Shown in pieces: positions 35,514 to 47,600 of a stretch of DNA of 64,000 bases (position 1 is the first letter of the stretch; every line of letters starts with the position of its first letter). Source of the DNA: Hippophae tibetana. Lineage: Eukaryota > Streptophyta > Magnoliopsida > Rosales > Elaeagnaceae. The stretch spans positions 51,669,452-51,733,451 of the forward strand of contig CM072811.1 in the NCBI GenBank assembly GCA_037013495.1, written 5' to 3'. Below the pieces are notes generated by a model. It was given only the letters and a program-made list of their open reading frames with translations, was not told the origin of the DNA and searched no databases. The translations under genes and the position numbers were made by a program.

Positions 35514-38086
35514 TGGGAAAACAACATAGAGTTGTATTTCGTAGTCTCATACCATCTAGAAAGGAAAATATTTTAGATTTAATACACACAGATGTCTATA
35601 TAATGAGTTGTAAGTCACTAAAAGGTGCTCATTATTTTGTGACTTTTATTGACAATCACTCTAGAAAAGTATAGACTTTTGCTTTGAAAACTAAAGATCA
35701 AGTACAAGAATTTTTTAAGCAATTTCATGTAAAAGTGGAGAGAGAAACTGGCATACGTTTGAAGTGTGTACGTGCAGATAATGGTGGTAAGTATCATAGA
35801 CCATTCGAGGAGTACTACAGAAGTTTCGGCATCAGGCTATAAAAATCAGTATGAAAGACACCTTAACACAATGATGTCGTAGTGAGGATGAACAAAACCA
35901 TTTGTGAAAGAGTCAGATGTATGCTCTCAAATGCAAAATTACCAAACTTCTTTTGGGGGAGGCAATGAGGATAGTAGTCGACTTAATCAACCTTTCTCCA
36001 TAAGTTCCACTAAACTACGATGTACCATAAAGAGTTTGGACGGGGAAAGATGTTTCTTACAAACAATTGAAAGTATTTGGTCGTAGAGCATTTGTTCACA
36101 TTCCAAAAGATGAGCGGTCCATGTTGGATGGAAACGCGAAGTAGTGTATCTTTATGGGATATACCCATGAATAATTTGGCTACAGATTTTGGGATCCTAT
36201 TAGCAAAAGGTTTGTCAGAAGTAGAGACGTGGTGTTTCTTAAAGATCAAACAATCAAGGATTTTGAGAAATTCGAGAAACCACACTTAGATGAAAATCCA
36301 ATTAATCTGGAACTAGTCCTTCTACCAAAAAATCCTGATGACGGGGGAGTTATACCAGATACTGATGATGTTAATCCACCAACTGGCAGTTCAGAACCAG
36401 AACAAGTTTCTAAACAGGTCCAATCAAAAGTACAGACAAGGAGATCCACTCGAGTATGAAAACCAAGTCGTAGATATTCTCCTAACGATTATGTGATGCT
36501 CACTGAAAGGGGAGAACCAGAGAGTTATGGCGAAGCTATCTCTGATCAGCATAAGATTGAGTGGTTAAAAGCCATACAGGAAGAAATGAAATCTCTACAT
36601 GAGAACCACATATTTGATTTGATGAAACTACCACTGGGAAGGAAAGCTCTTAAGAACAAGTGGGTGTATAGAATCAAAAGCGAAGAAGGCAGCTTACAAC
36701 CACGTTACAAAGCAAGATTGGTTATGAAAGGATTTGAGCAGGAGAAGGGCGTTGACTTCGATGAAATATTCTTACCAGTAGTTAAAATGTCTTGAATCCG
36801 AATTGTTCTTGGTTTGGTAGCTAGCCTTAATTTGGAGGTTGAACAACTTGATGTAAAGACTGCATTCTTACATGGTGATCTTGATGAGAAAATCTATATG
36901 GAGCAACCTGAAAGTTTCCAAGTCAAAAGCAAAGAGAAGTTGGTATGCAGACTAAAGAAAAACTTGTATGGTCTGAAGCAAGCACCAAAGCATTGGTACA
37001 AAAAGCTTGACTCATTCATGGAGAAAAATGAATACAACAGAACGACGGCTGATCACTGTGTCTTAATTAAGAAATTCTTTGATGGTGATTTTATTATTCT
37101 TCTACTTTATGTTGATGACATGTTAATTATGAGTCAAAATATTGATAAGATTAACAAGTTGAAGATGGAGTTGAGCAAGTCCTTTGCAATGAAGGACTTA
37201 GGACGTTCCAAACAGATTCTTGGTATGCCGATTACCTACCACAGGGAAAAGCAAAGGATTTGGCTTTCCCAAAAACGGTATGTTGAAAAAGTACTTGAAA
37301 GATTCAACATGAGCAAAGCTAAACCTGTTAGTTGTTCACTTGCAAGCCATTTCAAGCTTTATGTGGGTTAGTGTCCCTCAAGTGAGGAGGAGAAATTGGA
37401 GATGAACAAGGTGCCTTATGCATCGGCGGTTGACAGTCTAATGTACGCTATGATATGCATCAGACCAAACATTGGACATGTTGTTAGTGTTGTGAGCCGA
37501 TTTCTATCAAATCCTGGAAAGGAACATTGGGCAGCTGTTAAATGGATACTGAGAGGAACTTCTAGTCATTGTTTATGCTTTGGTAATAATAAACCTATAT
37601 TAGAAGGATATACAAATTTAGATATGGCTGACGACGTGGATACGAGAAAGTCTATATCTGGGTACCTAATAATATTTGAAGGGAGAGCTATTTCATGGCA
37701 ATCACGATTACAAAAGTGTATTGCCTTAAGTACCACATAAGTAGAGTACATTGCAATCATTGAAGGTTGTAAGGAGATCATATGGATGAAAAATTCCTAC
37801 AAGAATTGCATTAGAACCAAAAAAATTATGTTCTTTATTGCGATAGTCAGAATGCAATTCACCTTAGCAAGAACCCAACCTTTCACTCAAGGTTCAAACA
37901 CATCGATGTAAGGTATCATCGGATTTGTGACGTGTTGGAACATAAACTACTACAAGTTGAGAAAATCTATACCAATGATAACGGGGTAGATATGATGACA
38001 AAAATCCTGACTAGAGAAAAACTTGTCATATGTAGAGAGATTGTAGGTACAGAGAAACCCTGTCCCACATAAGGTGAAAAAGGAGA

Positions 38087-38416
38087 TTTTTTGGTACATC
38101 TCATATGGGCCAACAACAAAGAAAAAATAAATAAAAAGGTATTCAACAATGAAGGCTTGCGGTGGGAAGAAGAAGAAAAAAAAGTCATAACTTTGGGCCG
38201 TTTGTCTCCATACAATCCAACGTGAATGACTTGAAGGATGAAGTTTGTAATCTCATTTTATTATAGTGAAAGTTTTAAGTTGACTACGGATAACGTGAAT
38301 ATTACTTTCATTTTTGGAAGATTTTATATGCTAAAAACTTTAATGTTATTTTAATTTAGAAAATTATTCTAAATTTGTAGAATTTATTTCTTTATAATCA
38401 TTAATTTTTTCCAACA
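38087..38416 (+). repeat. 3' LTR of Copia-2 (approximate ends)
   Basis: It follows the purine tract and ends near tttccaaca at 38,416. It aligns with the 5' LTR over ccaacaacaaag at the left and aatttatttctttataa at the right, with many substitutions. Confidence 0.8.
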
Positions 38417-39333
38417 TAATGTGGGCCGTAAGGAGGGTAGGTGTGGAGCTTTTCTAGTCGCTAGTTGCGCAAACGAAGAAAAGCGAAGTAGACGACGTCA
38501 GTTTTAATTGTCGATGGCATGAGCCGATGTGGTGTTTGGTTTCTAATAGTGGGTTTTGATCTTTTTCATCTGTGGGTTTTTTTTAAGTGTCAATTGTTTT
38601 CTTCTTTTTTCTAATTTAGGCGAGCTTAAATAAATTTTATTACCACATAATTTTAAAGATTTTTATAAAATTATTATTGAATTTTATTTTATTATTTTCA
38701 TAATTGTTTCAAAAATAATATTGATTTTTTATTATTTTAATATTATTAAATTTTATAAAATATTACAAAAATATTCAATTATTTAAAGAAAGTTAACTAC
38801 AAATTGTACTTAGGTTGTTGATACTTTTATTATATTTATATAACAACAAAAAAATTTAATAATATTTTTGTAATATTTATAAAATTTAATAATATAAAAA
38901 TAATAAATAAAAATTTAATAATATTTTACAATAATCTTCAAAATTCAGTATAAAAAAAATCAATTTATTCTTTTATAATTTTTAAAATATAAATTTTTCC
39001 CTTAAAAAATACACATGGTCTAAAATCTAATTCTGTTGATAAAAAATGTCTAATAAGATATCTACCTAACACGAAATTAAAGTTTGTAAAGATTTACTAC
39101 CGACGATATAAAACATATTATCGTTTTAAATTTTTGTCAGAGATTTCGTGTGCTTCTCTGTAAAGAAATTGGGTATGGTACCACTTGTGTGCCTTTTGGG
39201 TGGTCCAAGAAGGTAGACAATCCTCAAATTAATCTTCCCATGCAAATTCAAGATTATTAAATTATGATACAAATGGTAGAAATTAGAATTTATAAAATAA
39301 GATTTAATTTACAGTCAAAAAAGTATTACATGG
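38417..39333. other. Intergenic A+T-rich DNA
   Basis: No gene or repeat could be defined here apart from ordinary A and T runs. The last eight bases (39,326-39,333) are the left target duplication of the hAT MITE. Confidence 0.5.
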
Positions 39334-39644
39334 TAGTGGTGTCCATGGTCCGGTCCGGTCCGGTTTTTTCTATAAAAAATTTAATTAAATTGGACCGTTC
39401 ATATTATTCGAACCGGACCGTTTGAAACGGTTTTAAGAAATAAAAACCGGACTGAACCGTTTGATTTATAAAACGATTTGGTCCGATTTTTTTATAATTT
39501 AATGAAGAATAATGTGAAATTTTTAATATATTATTAAACCGATCTAGTCCGGTTCGAACGGTTTAAAATTAGTATAAATCAAACTGGACCGTTTGATTAG
39601 TAAAACCGTTCGGTTTGGTCCGGTCCGGTTTATGGACACCCCTA
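39334..39644. mobile_element. hAT-type MITE, 311 bp, with 8-bp target duplication
   Basis: Ends are tagtggtgtccat on the left and, inverted on the right, taggggtgtccat: 12 of 13 bases match. Both sides carry the same 8-bp word ttacatgg (39,326-39,333 and 39,645-39,652). An 8-bp duplication and TAGxGGTGTCC ends are the mark of hAT elements. The interior has many ccggtccggt and aaccgtttg words, partly self-complementary, and no open frame, so it is non-autonomous. The perfect target duplication points to a fairly recent insertion. Confidence 0.93.
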
Positions 39645-39689
39645 TTACATGGTATACTTTAAAAGAAGAGTAAATACCATATAAAAATT

Positions 39690-40140
39690 ATTTATTTTTT
39701 ATTAATTTAAATTCGATTCGATTATATAATTAATCAAAATCAATTTAAATTTAAACAGATCAAATAAATTCATATTAATATTAAAATTTATTTATAAATT
39801 ATTATCATATATATAATATAAAATACATAAATTAAATTTTAAACTAATATTTTTAAAATAAATATTATTATTTATATTCACAACTAAAAAATCAAAATAA
39901 TAAAAAATATATGTATAATTATCAAATCATTATAAATTTTTATTTTTATTTTTACGTTAAAATAATAAGATAATATAATAATACGGTATGAATCGAATAC
40001 AATAGATTATAAAATTTTAATACAATTTCAAATATATTGTAAAATTTTTAATATGAATCTGATCGGACTATAAAATTTATAAATTCAATATGATTCGTAT
40101 TCGATAATCGAATTAAATATTTTAATTTAAACAGAATTAA
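39690..40140 (+). repeat. A+T-rich dispersed repeat, copy 2 (MITE-like)
   Basis: This is the reverse-oriented relative of 25,560-26,010. It opens with attcgattcgatt and ends near a partly inverted attcgataatcgaatt, suggesting an inverted-repeat element, but no target duplication was found. Confidence 0.55.
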
Positions 40141-40560
40141 GAATACATTTTTATTAATTGTTTTTGCTAAAACATTGAAACAATACATGTGACATAAATA
40201 AAGTCAATTTTTTATCCTATTTATATTTAATTAAGTTGGGCCTTTATTTTTAAGAAGTAATTAGATTTAGGTTGTTTCAATCCAATAATTGTATTTTTCA
40301 ATGATTAAATTCATTCTAAAATATGAAAAAAAATTAAAAAAAATTAGTTAAATTTCTTAGGATTTAGTTATTTAAAGTGTATTTTTTAGTTATTAATTTT
40401 AAGAAAATAGATTAATTAAGAATAAATAATAATATTTTAATAATTTGTATTAAAATATTGTTATTTTTTTTGTTAAATGATTATTAAAATATTTATCTTT
40501 ATATTTAATGGTCTAGGCACTCGATTATAAGCACTTCCGCTTATTTTCTTTATATGGACC
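40141..40560. other. Intergenic A+T-rich DNA
   Basis: No gene, splice signal or repeat could be supported here; it leads into the intron-like left flank of the eIF4A-like fragment. Confidence 0.45.
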
Positions 40561-40618
40561 ACTATTGTTAATAGCAACTTGATATCTACCTTGCTTGATG
40601 TATTACTCTATTTTGCAG

Positions 40619-40698
40619 ACTCTCATCTGATGGACAGGATTTCTTTGCATCATATGGTGGGGTTTATGACAGTTTTGACGCTATGGGTTTGCAAGATC
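40619..40698 (+). pseudogene. Fossil exon of an eIF4A-like RNA helicase
   Basis: After a pyrimidine-rich tract ending ttttgcag (40,611-40,618), the plus strand reads [20 protein letters not shown] followed by MGLQD. This matches the N-terminal Q-motif lead of plant eIF4A (family form: DGQEFFTSYDEVYESFDAMG). Agreement stops after LQD, and the frame ends soon after at a stop. No other helicase motif is present. A preserved splice acceptor means the piece came from genomic DNA, not from a spliced messenger, probably carried by a transposon or left from a broken duplication. Confidence 0.8.
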
Positions 40699-40759
40699 GT
40701 GAGATTTTGTCTCCTATCGGGCTCAATAATTTAGATAGTATTTGATTTGAAGAATGAAA

Positions 40760-42990
40760 TAATATAGTTATTGCTATTTTTATCTAAACAGTAAATTGAA
40801 ATTATAATATTTAAATAAAATTTAAAAATTAATTTTTTAACTTATAAATAAAAAAATGAGAAAAATAATATATAATTATATAAATGTGTAAAAAATATAG
40901 AATATTTTAATGTGTTATTGAGATGTATGAGATGAATAATCATTTTTATGACAATTAAAATACTTTATATTTAATTATAAATTTTTAATAAAACTAAATA
41001 TAAAAATATCCAACATTGGTTATCATTTCGATTATCTTAATTCTTTTTAATAAAATTTCACTCAATGGCCCAAACTTTATTTATTAGGAATATTTTAATT
41101 AAATAATCACGTGACTGGCATTTACTGCTCTTAAAGTTGTTTGAGAACTGAAATATTTATCGCAAACTGATCTGAGAAATGTTTTTGAAACCTAACGGCC
41201 ATATAATCGATAATATTATCTTTATATAACATTTTTATTTTAATAGTTTTTTTTAAATTAGTAAAAATTTAACTCAAATATCATAATTTTATACCTATAA
41301 ATATTAATTTTTTTTACTATATATATTTAATAAAATAAAAATAAAATTAAATATTACAAAATTTATGACGAGTGTTATTGATCATCCATCAAAATTTCGA
41401 CAACTAATCAGATTTTTAGTATCTTTGTCATGTAACGTATGTAACATATAATATTTACCTGTATTTTTATATATAACTTCTTAATTCTTTGTAACATGTT
41501 ATATCTGTTATATCTAGATGTATATTTATACGTAACATATTACATAAACTTTATAAATTGATTAATTTTATTTTGTAATTTATAAATAAAAATCTATATT
41601 TATATGTACAATATTATATCTATATGTATATTTAGATGTAATATGTAGTATTTATTTTTATCAAAATCATTACAACTAGAATGAAGATATAACATATTAT
41701 ATCTAACACCTCAAACAAGATCACCAGAGCTTCGACAAAATCACTTGTAAGACTGTTGAAGCTTTGTTCATGTGGAGTGACTAAACTCTAGTGAGTTTTT
41801 AGGATATTTTATTGACTTTATAAAATAAATATATTTTAATCCATTTATTGATTTGATATAAATATATGAGTTTTGAGAATAATTGTTATTAGTTAGAATT
41901 TTTTTTATCAATTTCTTAAAAATAATATTCTTTAAAACAAAAAAAAAACTAGATTAACGATGAAAAATGAATTAAATAAAACAATGCTTGAGCCCACTAA
42001 TATTTGAAAATATATTCTTTATTAGACATATAGATTAATTTGGTTAAGCTAAACTCTTTTAAAACATTGGTTACTTGAATTGATTGTACCTAGTTTAAGT
42101 CCGATTATATTAGACTTAATTAAGACAATCAAGCTAAAAACTGAATAGAAGATTTAATGTATAAAATAAAATCTAAAGGCCAATTCTAAAAACACTCAAT
42201 TAGGCTCACGTATTGAATATTTTTCTTCCTAAATTCCACTCTAAAATTATTCAGGCTATATTCATTCGACTTAATCCAAGGGTAATTCGTTATTGAGCAA
42301 ATCCGAGTCAAATTTTGATTTATTTAGTGTTTTAGTTGTAAGATGTATTTTTTATATTTTAAGTCACAAATCTATAACACACTAAATACCGTTAGAAAAA
42401 AAGTCAAATTTACATATATTTCAAGCCAAACAAATATAAAAAATAATAATCACATATCGAATGCCCAAAATTATGCTCTCAACTCTATGCCTAATTCCTA
42501 AATAGCTCACCAACTGTTTTCATTTGATCAAAATAGAGAATTTCATTAAAGGAAAAAATCAAAGAAAAACAATACAAATGATATAAAATAAGTTTAACTA
42601 CAAAAACTCAAAAACATTAACAAAAAAGGAAACTAGCAGTTCCACCAATTCCCTCAGTAGCAATAGAAAGGTGAATTGAACTATTCAAAACACTTAATTA
42701 GTTGACAACTAGCAACAACCAAAACTAAAAAAACTTAACACGATAATTGTTTACCAAATTATCCAGCTCGAACTACTAAAATAAACAAAACTTCTTACTA
42801 ATAGAAACCAATTACAATAAACAGATATCAAAACCAAACAACATAATAAACCAGAAAGAAATACTAGATAAGCTGTCTAGGTAAAGACACACTAGAAATG
42901 GGCAATAAGTCAAAACAAGTCTATATGGTCAAGTCATCAATTGCATTTTCCATTTTATTGTCTTCAACAAGCTCTTCTTTACTAGCCACG
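40760..42990. other. Intergenic DNA, no gene seen
   Basis: A+T-rich with no supportable reading frame. Positions 41,440-41,710 repeat words such as taacatattatatct several times without a fixed period. The part from 42,400 is richer in A and may belong to the tail end of the LINE remnant on its right. Confidence 0.45.
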
Positions 42991-43009
42991 TGCATATCCT
43001 ACAAGGGCA

Positions 43010-43870
43010 TAGTTGATCACTCTTGAATATTCTTCAAATAAGTCACATTTTGCTCATTTTGCCTCATCTTTTTTTCAGGCTTAGAAATCTCAAAATTATC
43101 AACACCCTTCTTTCTTCTTAATAAATTAGAAGCGGTATTTTTCTTTCCACGACCATAGGTCTTCTTATCCCTTCTTTTCTCAACATTACCGCCGGAGCCA
43201 AACACAAATCCTTGAGTATTATTCTTCCTTAATTTTTTATCTTTTACCTGACTTAGAACTTTTATATCCATGTCAGATCTTAACTACTTCCCGTAAAAAT
43301 CATTCTTACACTCGAAAGCAATATTAGTACTATCAACATTCACACAAAACCTACCCAAGTGAGTTAATTTTTCACAATAATAACATAACTTTTGAAACTT
43401 GTCATACTTAAACTCCACCCATATATTCATATAGACTGATTAGGAACCGATGTACCAAGCCCATAAGTTTTGAAATATCAAACCTAACAGAAGCTTTTAT
43501 AGACCTTAAAGGGTCATTAAATAAAGAAAAAATGTCCACCTCCATCACAGGACCTATGAAACCTATTGTTATTCGTACAATAGCTTACTCTCCCCAATTC
43601 ATAGGTAAATCATGAATTTGAATGAAAATGAGAGTAAAATCAAAAAGAAATTAAAAAGAGACACACCTGAATCCAATTTTTAGATAATCACGAGGTTGTT
43701 GTCAAAATGTCAAGATGTTTTCTTAAACACCACCTCCAACTCGTCATCATCCTTAAAGTTAAAGTAAAACACAAATGTGTTACTATTGATCTACTCAATA
43801 TCCAAACCTCTAGCCTTAGTTCAACTTTTCCTGTAAATTCAAAGGAGAGCATCAATGTTCATGAACCTTT
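43010..43870 (-). pseudogene. LINE (L1-type) ORF1 remnant with DUF4283-like region and zinc knuckle
   Basis: Minus-strand fragments read VFYFNFKDDDELEVVFKK near 43,775-43,720, then FIGPVMEV and RSIKASVRFDISK near 43,550-43,470, then WVEFKYDKFQKLCYYCEKLT across 43,420-43,360. The last is followed by HLGRFC, giving CX2CX4HX4C, the zinc knuckle of plant L1 ORF1 proteins. A basic tail with KKLRKNN and RRDKKTYGRGKK (43,271-43,017) follows. Stops break the frame in several places. No endonuclease or reverse transcriptase was found, so this is a truncated or broken copy. Confidence 0.7.
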
Positions 43871-44540
43871 TTGAGAATATTTGAGAAGTAAAGTGCAAAA
43901 CATAAATTAAGGACCTTGTTCCTACTTAATTAGGTCACCAACATCTAGATCAAGCAGATCAACACAATTCTGGATATCCTCCGTCAAGTTAAATTGCAAA
44001 ACAAGTTAGAGAAAACAATAGAAGACGTGAAGAAATCAACAAACCAATGAAACAAATCAGCAAAGAAACCAAAAGAACTAGAATACCAGGTAAATAAGGT
44101 AATCAGCAAACCAAATAACTAGAGGATCCAATCTGTGAATGAATGAGTCGATGAATAAATTATAGGCCAGTAAGGGACGAAATCAGTTAATAAATGGCAT
44201 AACAGAGGACTAGAAAATCACGAAGGAAATCACAAGCCAATGAACGAGCAACAGATCACCAAAAAATCGCGAAGAAAATCACGAACTAACAAAGTTGATC
44301 GTGAAACAAACAAAGGCGATCGCAAACTAGTGAAATCAGCAAATACAATCTCAAATAACAAACCAGTGAATAGAGTTTGGGAAGAAAAAAATCTAGGACA
44401 TAAGAAAACCCAAAAAGACTTGGGTAAGGGAATTCCAGAGAGAAAGCATTCTCTTATAATAAAAAAAAATTTGCATGTCTTTGCTCATACGGTAAAAGAA
44501 ATCCGGTTGGCACAATACAAAATAAAGGAATGAATTACTC
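43871..44540 (-). repeat. Low-complexity region of repeated cacgaa and aatcagcaaa words, perhaps LINE 5' region
   Basis: Words such as aatcagcaaaccaa, aatcacgaag and cgaagaaaatcacgaac recur without a strict period between about 43,990 and 44,340. It lies just upstream of the LINE ORF1 remnant on the minus strand, so it may be its 5' untranslated region. The 97-codon plus-strand open frame here (from 44,240) follows from this composition and is not called a gene. Confidence 0.4.
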
Positions 44541-44614
44541 ACGGGATCCATATACTTATTTTTTTAAAGATTAATTTTTTTTTGAAGAAAGAATGAGTAA
44601 TGTTAAGCAAATAT

Positions 44615-44646
<32 letters not shown>

Positions 44647-47600
44647 CTAAATATGATAAAATTATATTTAAAAAATAAATATTATTTATTTTTTAAAATT
44701 AACTTTATCATGTTATATGATATAAATATTCTACAAAAAATGTATAAATTTAAATGTTTTTTAACATTTTTTTTTTCTAATTAGAATCAACAATTAACCT
44801 TCTCAGTACTTCAGTAATTTTATCACAAGATTGCTGAAGCCATTGGGCTACTATATCATTAGTACTATTTCAGTAGCCAAATACGCCTAAATATATCACT
44901 TCTTCGTACAATTATTAAAGGTTCGCACCCCAAGCCCAAAAAATAAAATCCACATACTACATTATATTATTTTAAAAATACGTATTTTCTTCCATGCATG
45001 TCTACTGCCAATCAAATTCTAAGATATTCCGACGATAATAAAATAAAATTTTGAGATGGGCAACACACTGAAATAAACTTTCATAATATCACTTCTTGAT
45101 TTAGCAGATGGTATATTGAAATCGTTTAAATTTTATAATTTTTTTGGTCATTCTCTTTCTAAAAAGAATTTAGTTCAATCCATAAAAACCTTTAGAGTAT
45201 TGTAGGAAGATAACTAGATTAGTGTTTTAGCAAAAAAATAAAATAAAAAAAATACCGAGATGAGTGAGATTCAATTATATATATATATGCTCAACTAACT
45301 CAACCATTGAAATATAACGTATTGGAACTTGTGACAACGAAGTGGAGGATGGACATGAGCCGGACGAAATGGAGAGAGTCAAGACGTTTTCTCTTATTAA
45401 AGTGTCGCATGTTTCTTTTCCACGACCTGTTGTGGTGTCTAGAGGTCGCTCAACTTGATCATGACTTGATTGATTATAAACAGACAAAATATCTAAAAAG
45501 CTCTCAAGGTGTTCCAATTTTTAAGATAATACTTTTGGTACGACCTGACGAGGGATCCTTAGAAATCATTTTATTTTTTACTTTATTTGCTAAAGATATT
45601 CTAAAAAATGAGTGAAGAATAAACAAATTATCTAAAAAATGATTTGATTGTGAGTTGATTGAAGGTTGAGAAACGACATGAAAAAATTGCACGGGCTAAT
45701 ATGACAATCACATTGCAAGAAAATCAAATTAAATTCCAAACAAAGTCCTATGAAAACGGGCTGAAGATACAAAGGTGTGATCTGAGGAATAAAAAACTGT
45801 CTCAGATTCTTGAATGAAAAATTATGCTACGTTAAGGTTAGGGTGAAAAATAGTACGTAGTTTTTACTATTTATAAAGGTCTGATATTTTTGATGGGGAA
45901 AGTTGAACGTTCACAGAAGTTATGTTTTGGATGGAAGTTAAAGAAATCTATTTAGTTTTAAGTGTTATCTTCACACAGTTAAAAATAATAAAAGAGTCAG
46001 TGTTTGATATCATCCAAGTAACAAGTACACACCCTTAACAACCTCAAAAAAACTCATTAATGTAGAAAATGAGGTGTGTATATTTGATAGCCTCTATGTA
46101 AGTAATTTGGTGTAAGGAAACAACCATTCTAGTTATGATAGAGGATCTCTGGTATATTATGGCATATAACTTGATTGACAAGACTTGATTTTTTGTTATT
46201 GAGCTTGACATTATGGACCTGATAGGTGCAACCTTGTGAATGTTATCTGTTTTCTTATATAACATCCATCTTGTACGATCTATGTATAAAAACCTGAATA
46301 CTCTTTGTAATTTTATCATAAGAGTTCAACTTTGATATTTCAAATAGAGCACCTACCCTTATGTCTATACATACTTAATAAGATACATAAAAAATCTGAT
46401 TTTAGTCTTCTTTCTAACATCTTTCTAAAACTCTAAACACATCAATAATTCTCCAAATAATAATAATAATTAATAATATAATCCAAACATAATGCAAATT
46501 TGAGTGATTATATTTGCATAACTTTATTTAATAAATAACTTATATAAAATAGAAAATATCGATTAACTTGTTAATTAATATTTTATTATTATTTAATAAG
46601 TTAATGTTACGTAAATACGATAGATGAAATCTAATTGAATTTAATAAGTATTTTTATAAATATTTTTGGTTTAAAAATAATGTGTATTAGTTAATTATTA
46701 TTTAATTAATATTAGATATAATATAATTTGATACAAAAAATAATTAGTTTAATCAAGTATGATCCACACATAAATAAATTGAAGAAATTTGACTCGTTTA
46801 TTAAATGGATAAGTATGAATCATATAAATTTTTATTGTTAACGTGATTAAAACAATTATTTAAGATTATTAATATAAAATTAATACAAAATAAAATTATA
46901 AAAAATATATTTGTAAAAAAATAATAACCTAAAATATTGAGATTACTTACGTCTAATAAACGCAAATTTTTGGTAAGAAAAATTGTTAAATTTATTAATT
47001 ACAAAATGAAAAAAACCTATACGTACCTATCAGTTGATTTTAACCAACGAAAAATGTAAGATACATTTTGTAAATTGAAGTGATTAAATTTTTTAAAATT
47101 AATCTTAACCATAAAAATTCAATTTTTTAAAAAATAAAATTTAATAACCACCTAGCAATTCATGTTTTGTAATGGATTTCACATACGTAACTCATATATT
47201 AAAAAATTTCATACGTTCAAATTATTATGTATGCTAAATATACTACCCACAATGTATTATTGGATAGTTGCCGAATTTAATTTTTCCTCAAAATAATTTT
47301 TAATAATTGTGATTAACTTAAAATTAGATGATGTACATGTTGTATAAGTTATAATAACTTGTGAAATAATAGCCTAATATAATACAAAGTCTGGATATAT
47401 ATATATATATTCCAAATAACTCTCTTCTATAGTATCCCTACTACATCTCCGTTTCAAAATAAAGTAAATGCTATATGAATCGTGAGTCCCCGTGTTTTGA
47501 AACAATACTTATGTTTAAAACCATTAGAAATACGCATGTTGTTAGGATCCTATCCTTAGATAAGTGTATATAAAATTACTAATTAAAAATATAAAAACAT

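Larger units (their letters stand above)
33380..37950 (+). pseudogene. Copia-2 pol remnant, split by a solo LTR
   Basis: The protease site reads VVESGTF at about 33,449, with Glu in place of the catalytic Asp of DSGAS. The pre-integrase part runs to 33,952, is cut by the solo LTR, and resumes at 35,519 with KQHRVVFRS. Integrase keeps Asp 35,591 (HTDVY) and Asp 35,777 (RADNGG), but the Glu position is Val (VVVRMNKTI, 35,881) and stops are present. Reverse transcriptase (36,540-37,370) is in better shape, with YVDDM at 37,108 intact but stops at 36,793 and 37,369. RNase H follows, with SWQSRLQKCIALSTT before a stop at 37,738. The element is dead for protease, integrase and zinc binding. Confidence 0.9.
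32142..38416 (+). mobile_element. Ty1/copia element of Tnt1/Tork type (Copia-2), old and nested
   Basis: Two diverged LTRs (about 32,142-32,531 and 38,087-38,416) share words such as gtaatctcattttatta and aatttatttctttataa. A primer-binding site tggtatcagag is at 32,533-32,543, and a purine-rich tract gaaaaaggagat ends at 38,086. Domain order gag, protease, integrase, reverse transcriptase, RNase H is that of Ty1/copia, and motifs such as GKEHWAAVKWILRG are very close to tobacco Tnt1. No matching target duplication was found. LTR divergence is much higher than in Copia-1, so this insertion is older. It is interrupted at 33,953-35,513 by a solo LTR. Confidence 0.92.

Noticed and set aside
44240..44533. 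97-codon basic open frame as a gene
   Set aside because: Its composition reflects repeated cacgaa and aaatc words and it shows no domain; likely part of a LINE untranslated region.
45275..45692. Overlapping open frames on both strands near 45.3-45.7 kb
   Set aside because: No motif, no splice support, and equally long frames on opposite strands suggest chance.
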